NCBI GenBank assembly: GCA_021234155.1
Contig: JAJEKV010000062.1
Span: forward strand, 1,466,602-1,530,601
Direction: 5' to 3'
DNA: 64,000 nt
Source: Isoetes taiwanensis
Taxonomy: Eukaryota > Streptophyta > Lycopodiopsida > Isoetales > Isoetaceae
Both the position numbers and the translations under genes were made by a program. This document shows, in pieces, positions 31,515 through 42,483 of the stretch. Under the pieces are notes generated by a model. The model was given only the letters and a program-made list of their open reading frames with translations, was not told the DNA's origin and ran no database searches. Positions within the stretch are counted from its first letter, which is position 1. Each line of letters opens with the position of its first letter.

Positions 31515-33680
31515 ACATGGTAATTAGGTAATCAATAGAAACATATAACAGCTCCGATGAATGACAAGAATACTATGTTAGAGTAGTAGGTGCAGGGTGC
31601 TGATCTAATTGCTGGGGTCACGTTTTTTTGTACCCCACCAGCATACTTTTGCCTTTACGCCTTGTTCTTGCGATGCTGCCTTACTTACGAAGCTGTTTCA
31701 AGTAATGCTTTGCCCCTGCGAGATCCGGAGAAAGTAGGTTAGACATCCCAGAACATGTTTCCACAAAGATGGCTGTTGGAGATGTGATTCCGAGCAGATT
31801 TGCTTGTTCAGAGGTAGAATGCGAAAGGCCATGCAATTTTCATGTGCCCGAATTTGCTAGTGATCTTTCAAACATGGCATTGGAATAAACGATCTCTTAC
31901 TTGATGTTTGACAAATTTGGGAATGAAACTAATACTAACAATTCAAATTTATTGGTTGATTCAAGATGTGTTGATGTAGCTCTAAGGGAGATTACGGAAG
32001 TTATGTTCATTTCTTTCTATTGTGTCGGGTTGTACCAATGCGAGGTAGATTTCTTCAATTTTTTGTGTCTTTTGTTAAAACAAACAGAGCTTGTGAGCCG
32101 AGAATTGAGCCCAGTATATGCCAGATCTCAAGTTTCCCCCTTCTCTTGCAAATATTCCACTGAGATGCTCAACAAAATGCCATATTCAGATTGTCGAATT
32201 CTGTCACACGATTTTTCTATAAATGGCCCCTGCAATATCTCTTCGGGGATTCCAATTAAAACCGCTTGAATCGAACTCCAAATCAACTATAACAAAATCT
32301 CTAGGAATAAACGTCTTCAGCAGAGATTAGCTTCTTCAAATTAAAATCCAATCACAATTCTCCTGATCATGCCTCTCATGCATAGGCGGCTTCTTAATGT
32401 TAGGCTTCTCCAATCACAGCAGGTTCAGGGATTCTTCTACACGCCTTCTAATAAATCAACTTGTATAAGACAACGATCTTCGAATAGTTTGTCTTCGCCT
32501 CTTTGTGTCAGGATCCACCAATTCGAAGATCCAAACGTGGCAAACTTTTACATCCCCCAAAAGTCCTTTGAAATAGCTTTCAGATGCACGTATCCATGTC
32601 CCAAATAGAGATGAAAAAAAGAAATTATGACACTTTTATTCCGGACCCACCGATCGCGCACTTGCACCCATAAATAGTGGTAGTTAGGCCCTGTTGTAGT
32701 TGTTGATCCTGGTTCCCCAGCCAGGCCAACACCCTCGAAAACCCTTCAATTGAAATCACTGAATAACAAGAAGTCCAGAATCCAGATTTGCACCAGAATT
32801 TCAAAAGGAAAGCTAATATTCGATAAGAAATAATACATAGAAACTTCCCTTGCAAGGGCCTTCAACATAAGCATGAGGAGGCTGCCACCCTCCTCATATG
32901 AGCATTGCCACTATCATGCTCTCTTTGTAAACGTGAAGGAAGAGGAGGAGCTTTTGCTCCTCAAAATACTTATATTTTTACAACAAAATCTGGACTGTCC
33001 AATTTCATCCCTTCATCTAAACCATTAAAATCACCTCTTCATCCTCACCCTTCAATTCTTCACCTCTTCATCTCCACCATACAATACCTCATTATAATAT
33101 TTTAACATTGCCCCAAATTACATTTTTTAACCATTGCCCCAAATAATATCTTCTCGATCGCCACACACACATGTTGAACCACTTGTGGTTCAACAATAGT
33201 GCAAACAAATCTTATCCATTGATTTTTTATCTTAACGATGTGCATGCACGAAAGGAGGCAACCCCACCCCTACCCATTAAAACTGCAGCTTCCTCTACGC
33301 AGCCAGATCTCACAACTAATTAAACCTGCATATGCCAGATTTTGCAAAATGTAGAAATTAGTTAGTGGATTTAAATAGCAAAAAATAGGAGAATTTTTTT
33401 TCCACATTAACACAATCTAACCCGAGGGATGCAAATTGTGTTGTGGGTAGCCTTTAGAACCAACATGAAGTAGGCTATGCATAAACAAACGCTAAGCATG
33501 GTGAGATAGTGTGCAATCCAATAAGGTTGCAAATAAATTACAAAATAGAATATGATTTTATCGTCCACGGAGACCAAATGCAAGTGCATTAACAATTAAG
33601 AATCTTACTTGCTATGAGCTGCACCAAGGAATGTGGTCCGAGTTAAACAACCCCAAAGGCTTATGTGGATCGGACAATCG
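31515..33680 (+). repeat. Repeat block R1
   Basis: The counterpart of R0, R2 and R3. It differs by a 495-bp solo LTR (32,701-33,195) and a deletion of about 35 bp near 33,237. After 33,680 it continues into DNA not shared with R0 or R2. Confidence 0.85.
32701..33195. repeat. Solo LTR, copia-type ends
   Basis: It begins TGTTGATCC and ends GGTTCAACA, giving perfect TGTTGA/TCAACA terminal inverted repeats typical of Ty1/copia LTRs. It is flanked by GTAGT (32,696-32,700) and ATAGT (33,196-33,200), a 5-bp target duplication with one change. R0 (about 9,580) and R2 (about 43,645) have the uninterrupted site TATAGTGCAAAC. No internal region remains. Confidence 0.9.
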
Positions 33681-34859
33681 ATTTAGAGACATGGCGTAGA
33701 GAAAAGCTCAAATCACCTCCACTGACAATAGAGCAATCCTAGCTGTTTGAATTTGCTTGAATTTGAAAGGGCCATTTCTTGATCATATTAATTAGACCGA
33801 AGAATAGGAGAAAGAAAATAGAAGCAAAACATACATGACATGACATGTATGCAAAACATACATGACATGTATGTAATATGTTTCTTTTTTGCTCTTTTAT
33901 AATAGCCCATCTTTTAAATTTATTTACTGCATGAAGTCAAATATTCAAATATATGCGCTTCATTTTCCTATTTCTGTAGAACCTATAAGAAATCTTGTAG
34001 CAAATTGTTATATCAAGGCCTAGACTTAAAATGGTGACACGATCTTCTCAGACATTGCGAAATATATATCTGGGTCCACAATTAATGACGATTTGAACCA
34101 TAATGGGGGCAATGTGGCATTTTGAGAATAGATTATTGGTCTGGCATTGTAAAATAGATGTGATCTCTCATTGTAGCATATAGCTCCATGCTTCTCAAAC
34201 ATATGCTATAATGTTGAAGATGTGAAATTTCTCCCCTATTACATCATATTAACCTTGAGGATGTTTACCCTATTCCATTATATTGATTCCCCTGCGATGC
34301 TATCCTATAGTGATATATATGTTCACAGCAGCCAAGACACAAGGCATTCACAAAGTTTTCTTGTGTATTTCAAGATTGACACACATCCATTACTACCACA
34401 TATGGAAGTTGGAAAGAGAAATGTTCGCGGCAGCCTTGGCCTCCGCAATAAATTTCTAGTTGATTTGAATGTGCTAATTAAATTCCAGCCCAACGGTTTT
34501 AGTGTGTTAACGGTAGCAGCAGAAATGATTCGGGATCCCACCCCCGCACTTTAAAATCCATGGCTATTCCGAGGAAATACATAGCTAGCGAGATTTTCAC
34601 AGTTGAAGGGTTATGAGTGGGCTATATAATTCTATCCCGATGGAAAAGAGACCGAAGACTCTTTATGTGTATCTGCGTTCACACACTTTTAAGCGAGGGC
34701 AGAGATGTGAGGGCTTTGTTTGAATCAACCCTTTTAGATCAGAATGGGAAGGGAAGGCATAAGGTGCATAACCATTTCAGTAGTTCTCTTGAAGCAGGGC
34801 CTCCAACGCTGCAATATGATGGCAGTATGTGATACGTCTTGTATAAATGCATGAGTTTG
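33681..34859. other. Unrecognised DNA
   Basis: No gene recognised. It has a 19-bp palindrome ACATACATGACATGTATGT (near 33,854) and its partial direct copy just upstream. A 110-codon plus-strand ORF (34,222-34,554) has no family resemblance. Confidence 0.45.
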
Positions 34860-35166
34860 AGACCATGGTCTTGTGAAAAGTGTATGTTTATTATGTCAAC
34901 CCCTTTTTCAGGCCATATATCCAATAGAAACCATAGGAAATGCCATGTCATTTTTTTGGGCAAAATGTTGATAATACAATGCCAGGAATATTTCGTTCAC
35001 CATAGACCCACATAGACAAAAGACTTTGCTAATATTGATATTGATCCACAACGTAACATGGTCATCCCATACCAGTTCCTATATAAAATAATGCAAGGAA
35101 TATTCTGCTCATCGATGGCTCGCATGTAACGTAACGTTGAAAAAAAAAACCATAAACCCACATAAT
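34860..35166 (+). repeat. Diverged repeat, copy 1 (split by LINE)
   Basis: It is related to 37,140-37,500 (shared words around TATGTTTATTATG, CATGTCATTTTTTTGGGC, TTGATATTGATCCA, ATCGATGGCTC). Its end, CCCACATAAT, corresponds to CTCACATAAT at 37,466. The sequence after the LINE at 36,960 corresponds to the continuation in copy 2. Confidence 0.75.
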
Positions 35167-36958
35167 GTGAAGGGTTTGCTGGATACTTTCTCCTTGGCCT
35201 CGGGCATTCTTCTGAATTGGGGTAAGTGCTCCGCATTATGGGCCCAGCTGACTCCGCCTCCCCCTTGTTTGGCTCTATTCCCTTGGAAGGTGCTTCCAGG
35301 TAATGTGTGTACTAAGCTCTTGGGTATTCCCTTTGGAGGGGATGTTTCCATGGGGAGGGTGTGGGATGAGATTTTGCAGGGGTTGCAGAAATACCTCAAT
35401 TGGTGGAAGGGTAGCAAGTTGTCCATGGCAGGTAGGATCATTATTGCCAAGTCAGTACTTTGTAGCACTCATGTGTATACAGCATCTGCGATGTTAGCTC
35501 CTGAGGGTAAGATGCAGGCTTTGGATAAGATGGTTCGAAATTTTGTGTGGGGCGGGGATGATGAAGGGGCGGTTGTTAAGGTGGCTTGGTGGAAGTGTCT
35601 CCGCTCCCGGGAGGATGGGGGCTTGGCCATTCTAGATTTGGCGCTGCATAGTAAGGTGTTGGTCTCCAAGTTTGTTTGGAGCATTCTGCAGGATGGAGCA
35701 TCTTCTTCTGGTGCGGCACTGTTGTTGCAGTCTCTGCGCCATTGTGTGGCGTTTGGGAAGCCGTCTATGCATGTGGAGTTGCCCTGGGCACTATTGTATG
35801 GTCTTCGGCCTTTCCCACATGCATCCCCTTTTCTCACGGGGGTGCTGCGGGCTTGGGATCATGTGCGTGTGCTCTTCCAGCTAGATTATGCCTCAGTTTA
35901 TCACTACTCTTCTCCTTTCTTGTGGGTTCCTCTACCCCCTGCGCACTTGCCCTTGGCTGCCACTGTGCATGCTCGGACGCAGGCCCGTTGGAGGCGAGCT
36001 GCTATGTTCACCTTGGAGGATTGGTATTGGGATGGTCAGCTAGCTTCGTGGGAATTTTTTTGAGCTCGTTTTCGCCTGAGGGGCAGTGACTGGGCTATCT
36101 GGGAACAAGTGGCGGGGAGTATTCCGCTACACATACCTATAGTCCTTCAGGATGATGTGGTGGTGCAGGTTTGAAGGTTCATTCGGATGTTGTGTCTTCT
36201 TGTTTTGTGCGGTCTTGCTACTGGGTGTTGGCTATTCATGACACTCTGCCCCCTTCAGGCAAGTACTCTATGCAGCTTCCGGGTTCTCGATGGCGCTCAG
36301 TTTGGACGTGGACATGGAGCTCACTTCCCCCACCGAAGGTTAGGGTGCTTCTGTGGCAGGTGATGCACCGCTGTATCATGGTGAATGCCCTTGTGAGTCA
36401 GTTTAGGCCGGGTGTGAGCCCTCTCTGCCCTTGTTGTGACCTTCATCGTGAGACTGTGGAGCATTGTCTAATTTTATGCCCTCATTTGCAGGCTGCCTGG
36501 GATTGGATCAGGGCTCTGTTTCAGGTGAGATTGACTAGCCAGTAGTTGCTGCTTCATGTGTGTCCTGGTGCTTGTCCGGTCTTGCGGCAGCAAGCCTTGC
36601 ATCTGTGCGTGGCTTGGTTGGTGTGGCTGATTTGGAAGTGGCAGCGGTTGTGGATCTTTCAGGGGATTCAGCAGCCTGCAGCCTCTCTGATTCCTCGACT
36701 CAGGTACAAGCTATTTCAAAGCTTTCTGGTGTTCCCGGGATTAGTAGAGCAGAAGTTCGCCATTTGGCGGGACTTCTTGCGTGTTGTAGATGGCGATGGT
36801 CGGTTTGTACAGCAGTAGAGTTGTAGTTTTTCTGTGAGTTTGTTGTGGAGTGTCGAGGTATCATTGTCTCTTTGGGGCAGTTCTCCTTCCTCCTCACTTG
36901 ATTTATAACATTACCCTTCTTTTATTATATTGATGACACAGTTCTTCAAAAAAAAAAA
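35167..36958 (+). mobile_element. L1-like LINE, 5'-truncated, ORF2 C-terminal half
   Basis: Starting within the RT C-terminal part (F-S-L-A-S-G-I-L-L-N-W), one frame stays open to 36,061 and shows the conserved L1 thumb region KLLGIPFGG, L-S-M-A-G-R, F-V-W-G-G and W-W-K-C-L-R-S-R-E-D-G-G-L. The zinc-binding domain follows in another frame at 36,171-36,545 (PKVRVLLWQVMHRC, CPCCDLHRETVEHCLILC), and a TAG at 36,543 precedes the last piece to 36,818. It has a 3' UTR and a 12-base A run (36,947-36,958). 5' truncation is the normal outcome of LINE insertion. It has one frameshift and one stop in about 550 codons, so it is relatively young. Confidence 0.85.
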
Positions 36959-36959
36959 A

Positions 36960-37100
36960 GGATGTGGCTACAACATAATACGGTTGTCTCACATGGTCAC
37001 TTTACATAAGACCACGGAAATAAGACCACGATCATCCCACACGATCACCTTATATAAGACCACGATCACCTTATATAAGACCAGGGTCACAACGAAGCAG
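36960..37100 (+). repeat. Short tandem repeat with TTATATAAG
   Basis: About three units of roughly 20 bp, each with GATCAC and CTTATATAAGACCA. A further single unit lies at 38,248. No transcript evidence. Confidence 0.6.
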
Positions 37101-37139
37101 GAGAAGACGACGAAGATGGCGAAGCAGGATCATGTAAAA

Positions 37140-37500
37140 ATTGTATGTTTATTATGACAATGCTCTTTTCAGACCATATGTCCAATAGAGACTACAGCAA
37201 ATGTCATGTCATTTTTTTGGGCACTTCATTTTTCATCTCAGAAGGAGACCATAGGAAATTTCATGTCATGTCATTTTTTTGGCGATACGAAATGTCATGT
37301 CATACCAAGAATATTTCGTTCATCATAAATCCATATAATGTAATGACAAAAGTCTTGAATAATATTGATATTGATCCATAATGTAACACGGTCAAACAAT
37401 ACCAGGAATATGTCGTTCATCGATGGCTCACAGATAAGGTAACGTTAAAAAAAAAAACATTAACTCACATAATTTAATAACAAAAGACGTGGCTACAACA
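37140..37500 (+). repeat. Diverged repeat, copy 2 (uninterrupted)
   Basis: The uninterrupted relative of 34,860-35,166 joined to 36,960 onward. It provides the empty site for the L1-like LINE. Confidence 0.75.
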
Positions 37501-37539
37501 TAACAGGTGATCCCACACGATCACATTATATAATATTAC

Positions 37540-37775
37540 AGTCACATTGAAGCAGGAGAAGATGATGAAGATGGCAAAGCTGGGCCTTGCCGCAATGGAG
37601 TGATATTTCAGAGAACCTTAAGACAAGAGACAAGCTCTTTGCATCCAGAAAATTCCAAATGGGTAAAAGCTTTGTACAATATAGCATGAATTTCTCTTTG
37701 AAGCGTCAACACAATAATAAGGTCCTCCAAGGACAAGAATCCCCAAACGCGTTGGAACCCAGTCCGTACTGTGTT
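37540..37775 (+). repeat. Tandem duplicate D1
   Basis: It matches 38,264-38,484 (D2) closely, from GTCACATTGAAGCAGG to CCCAGTCCGTACTGTGT. The U6 gene lies between D1 and D2. The 101-codon ORF at 37,587 is not conserved in D2, so I do not call it. Confidence 0.8.
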
Positions 37776-37877
37776 TCTGAGCTAATCGTGAGGAAAAAGA
37801 AAGAAGAGATCCATCGCACCCTAAATGAAAAAACCCTAAAGCACAGAGAGACTTACTCTGCACTAGCCATAACATAT

Positions 37878-37888
37878 CTCCCACAAGA
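37878..37888 (+). promoter_or_regulatory. U6 upstream sequence element (USE)
   Basis: CTCCCACAAGA resembles the plant USE RTCCCACATCG at 8 of 11 positions. It lies 22 bp before the TATA box, the spacing typical of Pol III snRNA genes in plants. Confidence 0.6.
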
Positions 37889-37910
37889 ATAAATGGGCAT
37901 TCACAAGGCA

Positions 37911-37916
37911 TATAAG
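37911..37916 (+). promoter_or_regulatory. U6 TATA box
   Basis: TATAAG, 30 bp before the inferred RNA start. With the USE it sets RNA polymerase III specificity in plant snRNA genes. Confidence 0.65.
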
Positions 37917-37940
37917 AAGCTCAATTTCAAAATTTCTGAT

Positions 37941-38044
37941 GTATTTCTGGACATCCGATAAAATTGGAACGATACAGAGAAAATTAGCATGGCTCCTGCG
38001 CAAGGATGACATGTACAAATCAAGAAATGGTTCAATTTTTTTTT
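37941..38044 (+). ncRNA. U6: U6 spliceosomal snRNA gene (variant)
   Basis: The sequence matches plant U6 snRNA over almost its full length. The segment from 37,950 (GGACATCCGATAAAATTGG) through the ACAGAGA box (37,974-37,980), the AGC triad (37,986-37,988) and CTGCGCAAGGATGAC (37,995-38,009) is preserved. It ends in nine T residues (38,036-38,044), a Pol III terminator. U6 pairs with the 5' splice site through ACAGAGA and with U4/U2, and forms the catalytic centre. Differences from the usual plant sequence include changes in the 5' stem, AGAAAATTAGC for AGAAGATTAGC, GGCTCC for GGCCCC, and several C-to-T/G-to-A changes near the 3' end. A USE and TATA box at correct distances favour a transcribed gene. 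The substitutions leave a variant or early pseudogene possible. Confidence 0.88.
38036..38044 (+). terminator. Pol III terminator of U6
   Basis: Run of nine T residues right after the U6 3' end. Confidence 0.8.
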
Positions 38045-38263
38045 CCCACAGCTCCAATTGTTCCTTTGCTAAAATTCGATGCTTTTTTTTGCAAAGGGCA
38101 AAGTCTCGTTTATAACATGCCCACCATTTTTCAATTGTTCTTTCGCTTCCCACCCTTTATACCTTTCGACACCAAGCTAACAACAAAAAGTAAGGAAAAT
38201 TAGAAGTTGTAGTTAGCATGGCCATCCATCAGTATGCCACATGGTCACCTTATATAAGATCAC

Positions 38264-38484
38264 AGTCACATTGAAGCAGGAGAAGATGATGAAGATGACG
38301 AAGCTGGGCCTTGCCGCATCAGAGAACCTTAAGACAAAGACAAGCTCTTTGCATCCAGAAAATTGCAAATGGGTAAAAGCTTTGTACAATATAGCATGAA
38401 TTTCTCTTTGAAGCGTCAGCACAATAATAAGGTCCTCCAATGACAAGAATCCCCAAACGCGTTGGAACCCAGTCCGTACTGTGT
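38264..38484 (+). repeat. Tandem duplicate D2
   Basis: Second copy of D1. It stops at about 38,484, where minus-strand chromovirus RT begins. Confidence 0.8.
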
Positions 38485-39538
38485 ACTTTCTCTTTCCAAT
38501 GTGTCATCCAATCTTTAACCTTCTCATGTTTTGTAAGGTCTGTAAGGGGTGCTGCAAGCTTGGCGAAGTCCTTAATAAATTTTCGGTAATATATAGCCCG
38601 CCAAACCTAGAAAACTGTGGACCTCTTACACATTCGCTGGAATAGGCCAATCTTTTACAGCCTCAATCTTGGCTGGATCCGTTGATATACCATCAGTAGA
38701 AACAATGTGTCCTAAGTAGTCCACCTTAGTAGTTGCAAACTTGCATTTAGAGAACTTAGCATAAAGTTGATGGTGTCTCAATTTCTGCAGGGCCAACCGA
38801 AGATGGGGCCAACCGAAGATGATGCTCATGGTCCTCCAAGGTTTTGCTGTAGATAAGGATATCATCAAAGAAAATGATGACAAAGTCATCTAAATATTCG
38901 CAGAAGAAATCCTTCATCAATCTCATGAACGTGGCTGGAGCGTTGGTTAGCCCAAAGGGCATAACTGTAAACTTATAGTGCCCAGAGCGTGTCTGAAAGG
39001 CGGACTTATGGATGTCATCCTCTTTAGTCCTGATCTGGTGATATCCTAAACAATGCCCAATCTTTGTAAAGTACTTTGCCCCTTGCAATTGATCCTTCAG
39101 ATCATTGGCTTGCAATAACGCATACCGATTCTTAATTGTGTGCTTATTCAATTGCCTGTAGTCAATGCAGATGCGCAAGGTACCATTATTTTTCTTCACA
39201 AACAGAATAGGGACGCCAAAGGGTGATACACTTGGCCAGATGAATCCTAACTTAAGAAGGTCTTGCAGCTGCTTCTTACGCTCTGCCAATTTGAGTGTGC
39301 TCATATGATACGGAGCCTTATTGGTAGGCTTAGTACCGGGTTCCAGTGTGATTTCACATTCCATGCCTCTGATAGGTGGTAACTTTTGAATCTCATCGGA
39401 AAAAGGTCGTGGAATTCATGAAGTAAGACGGCAATTGCTTTGGGCAAGCTTCCAATAATCTCTTTCTGTTTAGAAATGGCCTCTACGAAATGCAAGTCTA
39501 ACAATGCAGGCAACCTGATGGTCCACCTTCCATCATAT
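38485..39538 (-). pseudogene. Chromovirus reverse transcriptase fragment
   Basis: A minus-strand RT of the same family as 10,062-11,270, well over 90% alike by eye. The frame 39,364-38,756 covers most of [36 protein letters not shown], and the catalytic FFDDILIYS (near 38,850). A frame change near 38,800 leads into K-V-D-Y-L-G-H-I-V. Both ends are cut: at 38,484 by D2 and at 39,538 by the plus-strand protease. It has a small 17-bp local repeat (GGGGCCAACCGAAGATG) at 38,790-38,822 and no TRIM, so it is the empty site for the TRIM insertion. Confidence 0.85.
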
Positions 39539-40765
39539 CCATTGTTGGTCAAGTAGATAGTTTGTCATCCTTACAGATACGGGTAGTACGCACAATTTTG
39601 CTTCACCTAGAATGGCAAAAGTCTTACAGCTTACTCCTTTGAGATTAAAGCCGCGTCTAGTTATGCTGGCTAGTGGGGCAGTTCGTCATACCCGAGGTCA
39701 ACGCATTAATTTGAATATCCAGTTGCCAGGAGCACCCGTTGCTCTAGGAGCCAAGATTATGAATATCGGTCGGTATGATCTCATATGGGTATGGAGTTCT
39801 TGGCTACTGCAAAAGCAAACATAGATTTGAAAAGCGGGGAGTTCCCTTTAACGCAGCTAATGGAGCTCGTATCAATATAGCAGGTAAATCGATTGTTCCA
39901 ATTCTGCAGGCGCCGATACAAAGTTTTTGCTAAAGCATTCAAGTCTCATTATGTCCCCAGAGCACACCATTGCCAACATATTCAAACTTTCTATCGCATG
40001 GAATAGAGAAACCTCACAGTCCAAGCATACACGGATGAGTTCATGCATCTACGGCTGTATGTTCTAGGAATTAATGAATGTAGGGCAGTCGAGAGTTATA
40101 TTGAGGGGTTATCTCTCACACTCCGGAAGATGGTATGACCCATAGATCCAAAAATAGTAGGAGAGGCCGAAGCTATGGCCCTTAGCTTTGAGGAAGATAG
40201 TCCCAAATACTAGCCGCATCGTTCCTCTACCTTTGATCAGAACAAAAATTATACACCTTATCGGGGATGCTCTCTTAGCCCAAGACCTCCTCAGTAGCCT
40301 GTGTACCAGAAGCAAGACAGGAAAGTCTCCTTCAATGTACCAGATAAGTCCATTAATGCTGCAGGAGCCATGCGAGAGATTCTGCAAGCAATTCCAAAGG
40401 AAGCTCGGGAGCAGTTACGAAGAGACAAAGCCTGTTATTGGTGTTTTCGACCAGGACATCGCATACAAAAATGTCATGCTACCCAAGCTGCACAAGCCGC
40501 CATTGCAGAAGTGGATTGGGATGATGTGTTGCATTTGATCCTCCAACCGTTGACGATGAATCTCCAGACTATATACAAGGTGAGTCCCACATATATGCCA
40601 CTATTGAAACAGGTCACGCTGATAGTCAATATTCTGTCATATCCATGGTTGGCCAAGTAGACAGTAGAACTTTTGTCATCCTTATGGATGCGAGTAGCAC
40701 GCACAATTTTGCTTCACCTAGCAGAATCTTACAGCTTATTCCTTTGAGATCGAAGCCGCATCCAG
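39539..40765 (+). pseudogene. Rearranged gag-protease fragments (P2)
   Basis: The same protease-gag-protease order as P1. The first protease is at 39,550-39,830 (D-T-G-S-T-H-N-F box). The gag frame 40,301-40,660 is open through the intact zinc knuckle CYWCFRPGHRIQKC (about 40,430-40,470, C-X2-C-X4-H-X4-C) and into the second protease start. Stops occur at 40,138, 40,213 and 40,296. It is cut by a TRIM LTR at 40,766, at the same place as in P1. Confidence 0.78.
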
Positions 40766-40909
40766 TGTAACGGACCCATGGGGTACGTTCGAGTAGATCT
40801 GGGTGTCGCGCTACCGAGACACCGACATAAATGGGTAGAAGCAACTACTCATAAATGTCTAGACGGTTTTGCCCAGTTGGCTAAGGGCATGTCGATTAAG
40901 AATGTTATA
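40766..40909 (+). repeat. TRIM-family LTR (single, PBS deleted)
   Basis: 144 bp starting TGTAACGGACC. It is directly followed by GGGCTCGAGTTCGAGTC, so the PBS present in the copy at 29,901 has been removed by a deletion of about 15 bp. Confidence 0.8.
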
Positions 40910-41413
40910 GGGCTCGAGTTCGAGTCTCCGTGGGGCAAGTATGATTTTGATATGGAGGCCTATGACAAAGATCTAGAAACTATCCTAAGCATTTGTTTTA
41001 GTTGGAAGGCTCAATGACACAATTTTGTGTGACTTTGTGAGATACACTACAAGAAGGATATAGACTCCAGTTCTGACAAACCATCAATTGCCCCTATGGT
41101 GCTACATGTTCTTAAATTACTATAATTCCTCAGAAACTATAGCTTTCTCTTGGACGTTTTTAGAACATTATACGGCAATGGATGATAGCTTTCTCGTGGA
41201 CATAGAGCATACACTTTCAGAAAATTTTGATCATATATGGAAACCCTTCCTATTTTCCCATGGCATTGGAAAATATGTAGGATTTCCATATGAATTAAAT
41301 TTTGAATTCTTGGGTGACGTGCATATTTATGAGCGTTGCCCTATTAATGGGTGGTGCCCGTCTTGAAAAGCGTAGTCCATAGAGCAATATTATAAATATT
41401 AGAAAAAAAGGGA

Positions 41414-41641
41414 TGGAAACCCTTCCCATTTTCCGTGGAAACCCTTCTGGTTTTCAAAACGGGAAACCCTTCCCATTTTCCATGGAAACCCTTCTTATTT
41501 TCCAAACATAGAAATTTGGAAGGGTTTCCATGGACATTAGGAAGGCTTTCCGGAAACCCTTCCTGGTTTTAATGAAATCCGGAAGGGTTTCCATGGAAAA
41601 TGGGAAGGGTTTCCACGGAAATTTGGAAGGGTTTCCATGGG
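41414..41641. repeat. Foldback array, copy 2
   Basis: Same design as 30,421-30,690 with about one unit fewer on each arm. The change in unit number on both arms suggests the structure itself is unstable or maintained by paired events. Confidence 0.85.
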
Positions 41642-42483
41642 AGGCCAACCCAAATCAGGCGTACATAAATCCATCGATAACAAGGGGTTCAAAGGGGATT
41701 TGATATGGATATACAAATCACAATGTTTGAAACCAAATTAAAAGAATAGGTCAAGGTAATATTTACCAACTAAAATGAAGGTTGCTCTACTAACCAAATT
41801 GTGATTTAGGCCACATGTACATAAATTCTAACTTCTTTTAATTATTGGCATTCCCAACATAGAAACCATGTCCACGCTGTTAGAGGGGGAGATATAGTTG
41901 AGATGTCAAAAAAAAACCAGTAATTGAACATTACCTTAACAAGAAAGACTATTAGGTATGATTCTGCAGTTTGATGCTGGTAAATGTCGAGACCAAGTTA
42001 AACATGGCCAAGAACGTCACTAAGGAAAATAAAATACCACTCATAAAAATAGAATGCACGATAGAAAAGAAATGAAAATAAGACGAACAATAAATGTCAG
42101 TCTAGAAAAAGAAAATCGTCCTCCTGGCAGATCATGACTAGTGGTGGGGACAGAACGACATCTAACTATTATTTACGTATACAAAAAATACGCAAGTTTC
42201 AGACTTAAATATGTGAGTAAAATATGCATATTGAATGGTTAGGATGAGAGTTATCTAACATATATAATTATGATAGAAATATGCTTTCAGCATATTCTTG
42301 ATTGATACTTTCTCCAAAAAATGACACGTAGCTTTCCGAGGAAAAAAAGAGGAAAAAATGGATTTGGCTTGCGGGCAAAAGTATACTGGTGGGGTATAAA
42401 AGCAGGTGTCCAGACACATGCTGACATCACTTATATAGCACCCCGTATGGCAGCTTATTTAGGGTGTTACTGGTACTAGCACA

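Larger units (their letters stand above)
27091..37850 (+). repeat. Composite block, copy 1 of a 10.7-kb duplication
   Basis: Everything from 27,091 to about 37,850 recurs in the same order and orientation at 53,588-63,999, where the window ends. It contains a minus-strand LINE RT, gag-protease fragments, a TRIM LTR, the foldback array, repeat R1 with its solo LTR, and an L1-like ORF2. Since R1's solo LTR and the LINE are present in both, they predate the duplication. Confidence 0.9.

Noticed and set aside
33825-33875. Palindrome ACATACATGACATGTATGT with partial direct copy
   Set aside because: Simple AT-rich palindrome; present in both block copies only because the block was duplicated.
37587-37892. 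101-codon ORF upstream of U6
   Set aside because: The duplicate D2 does not preserve the frame and no family is recognised.
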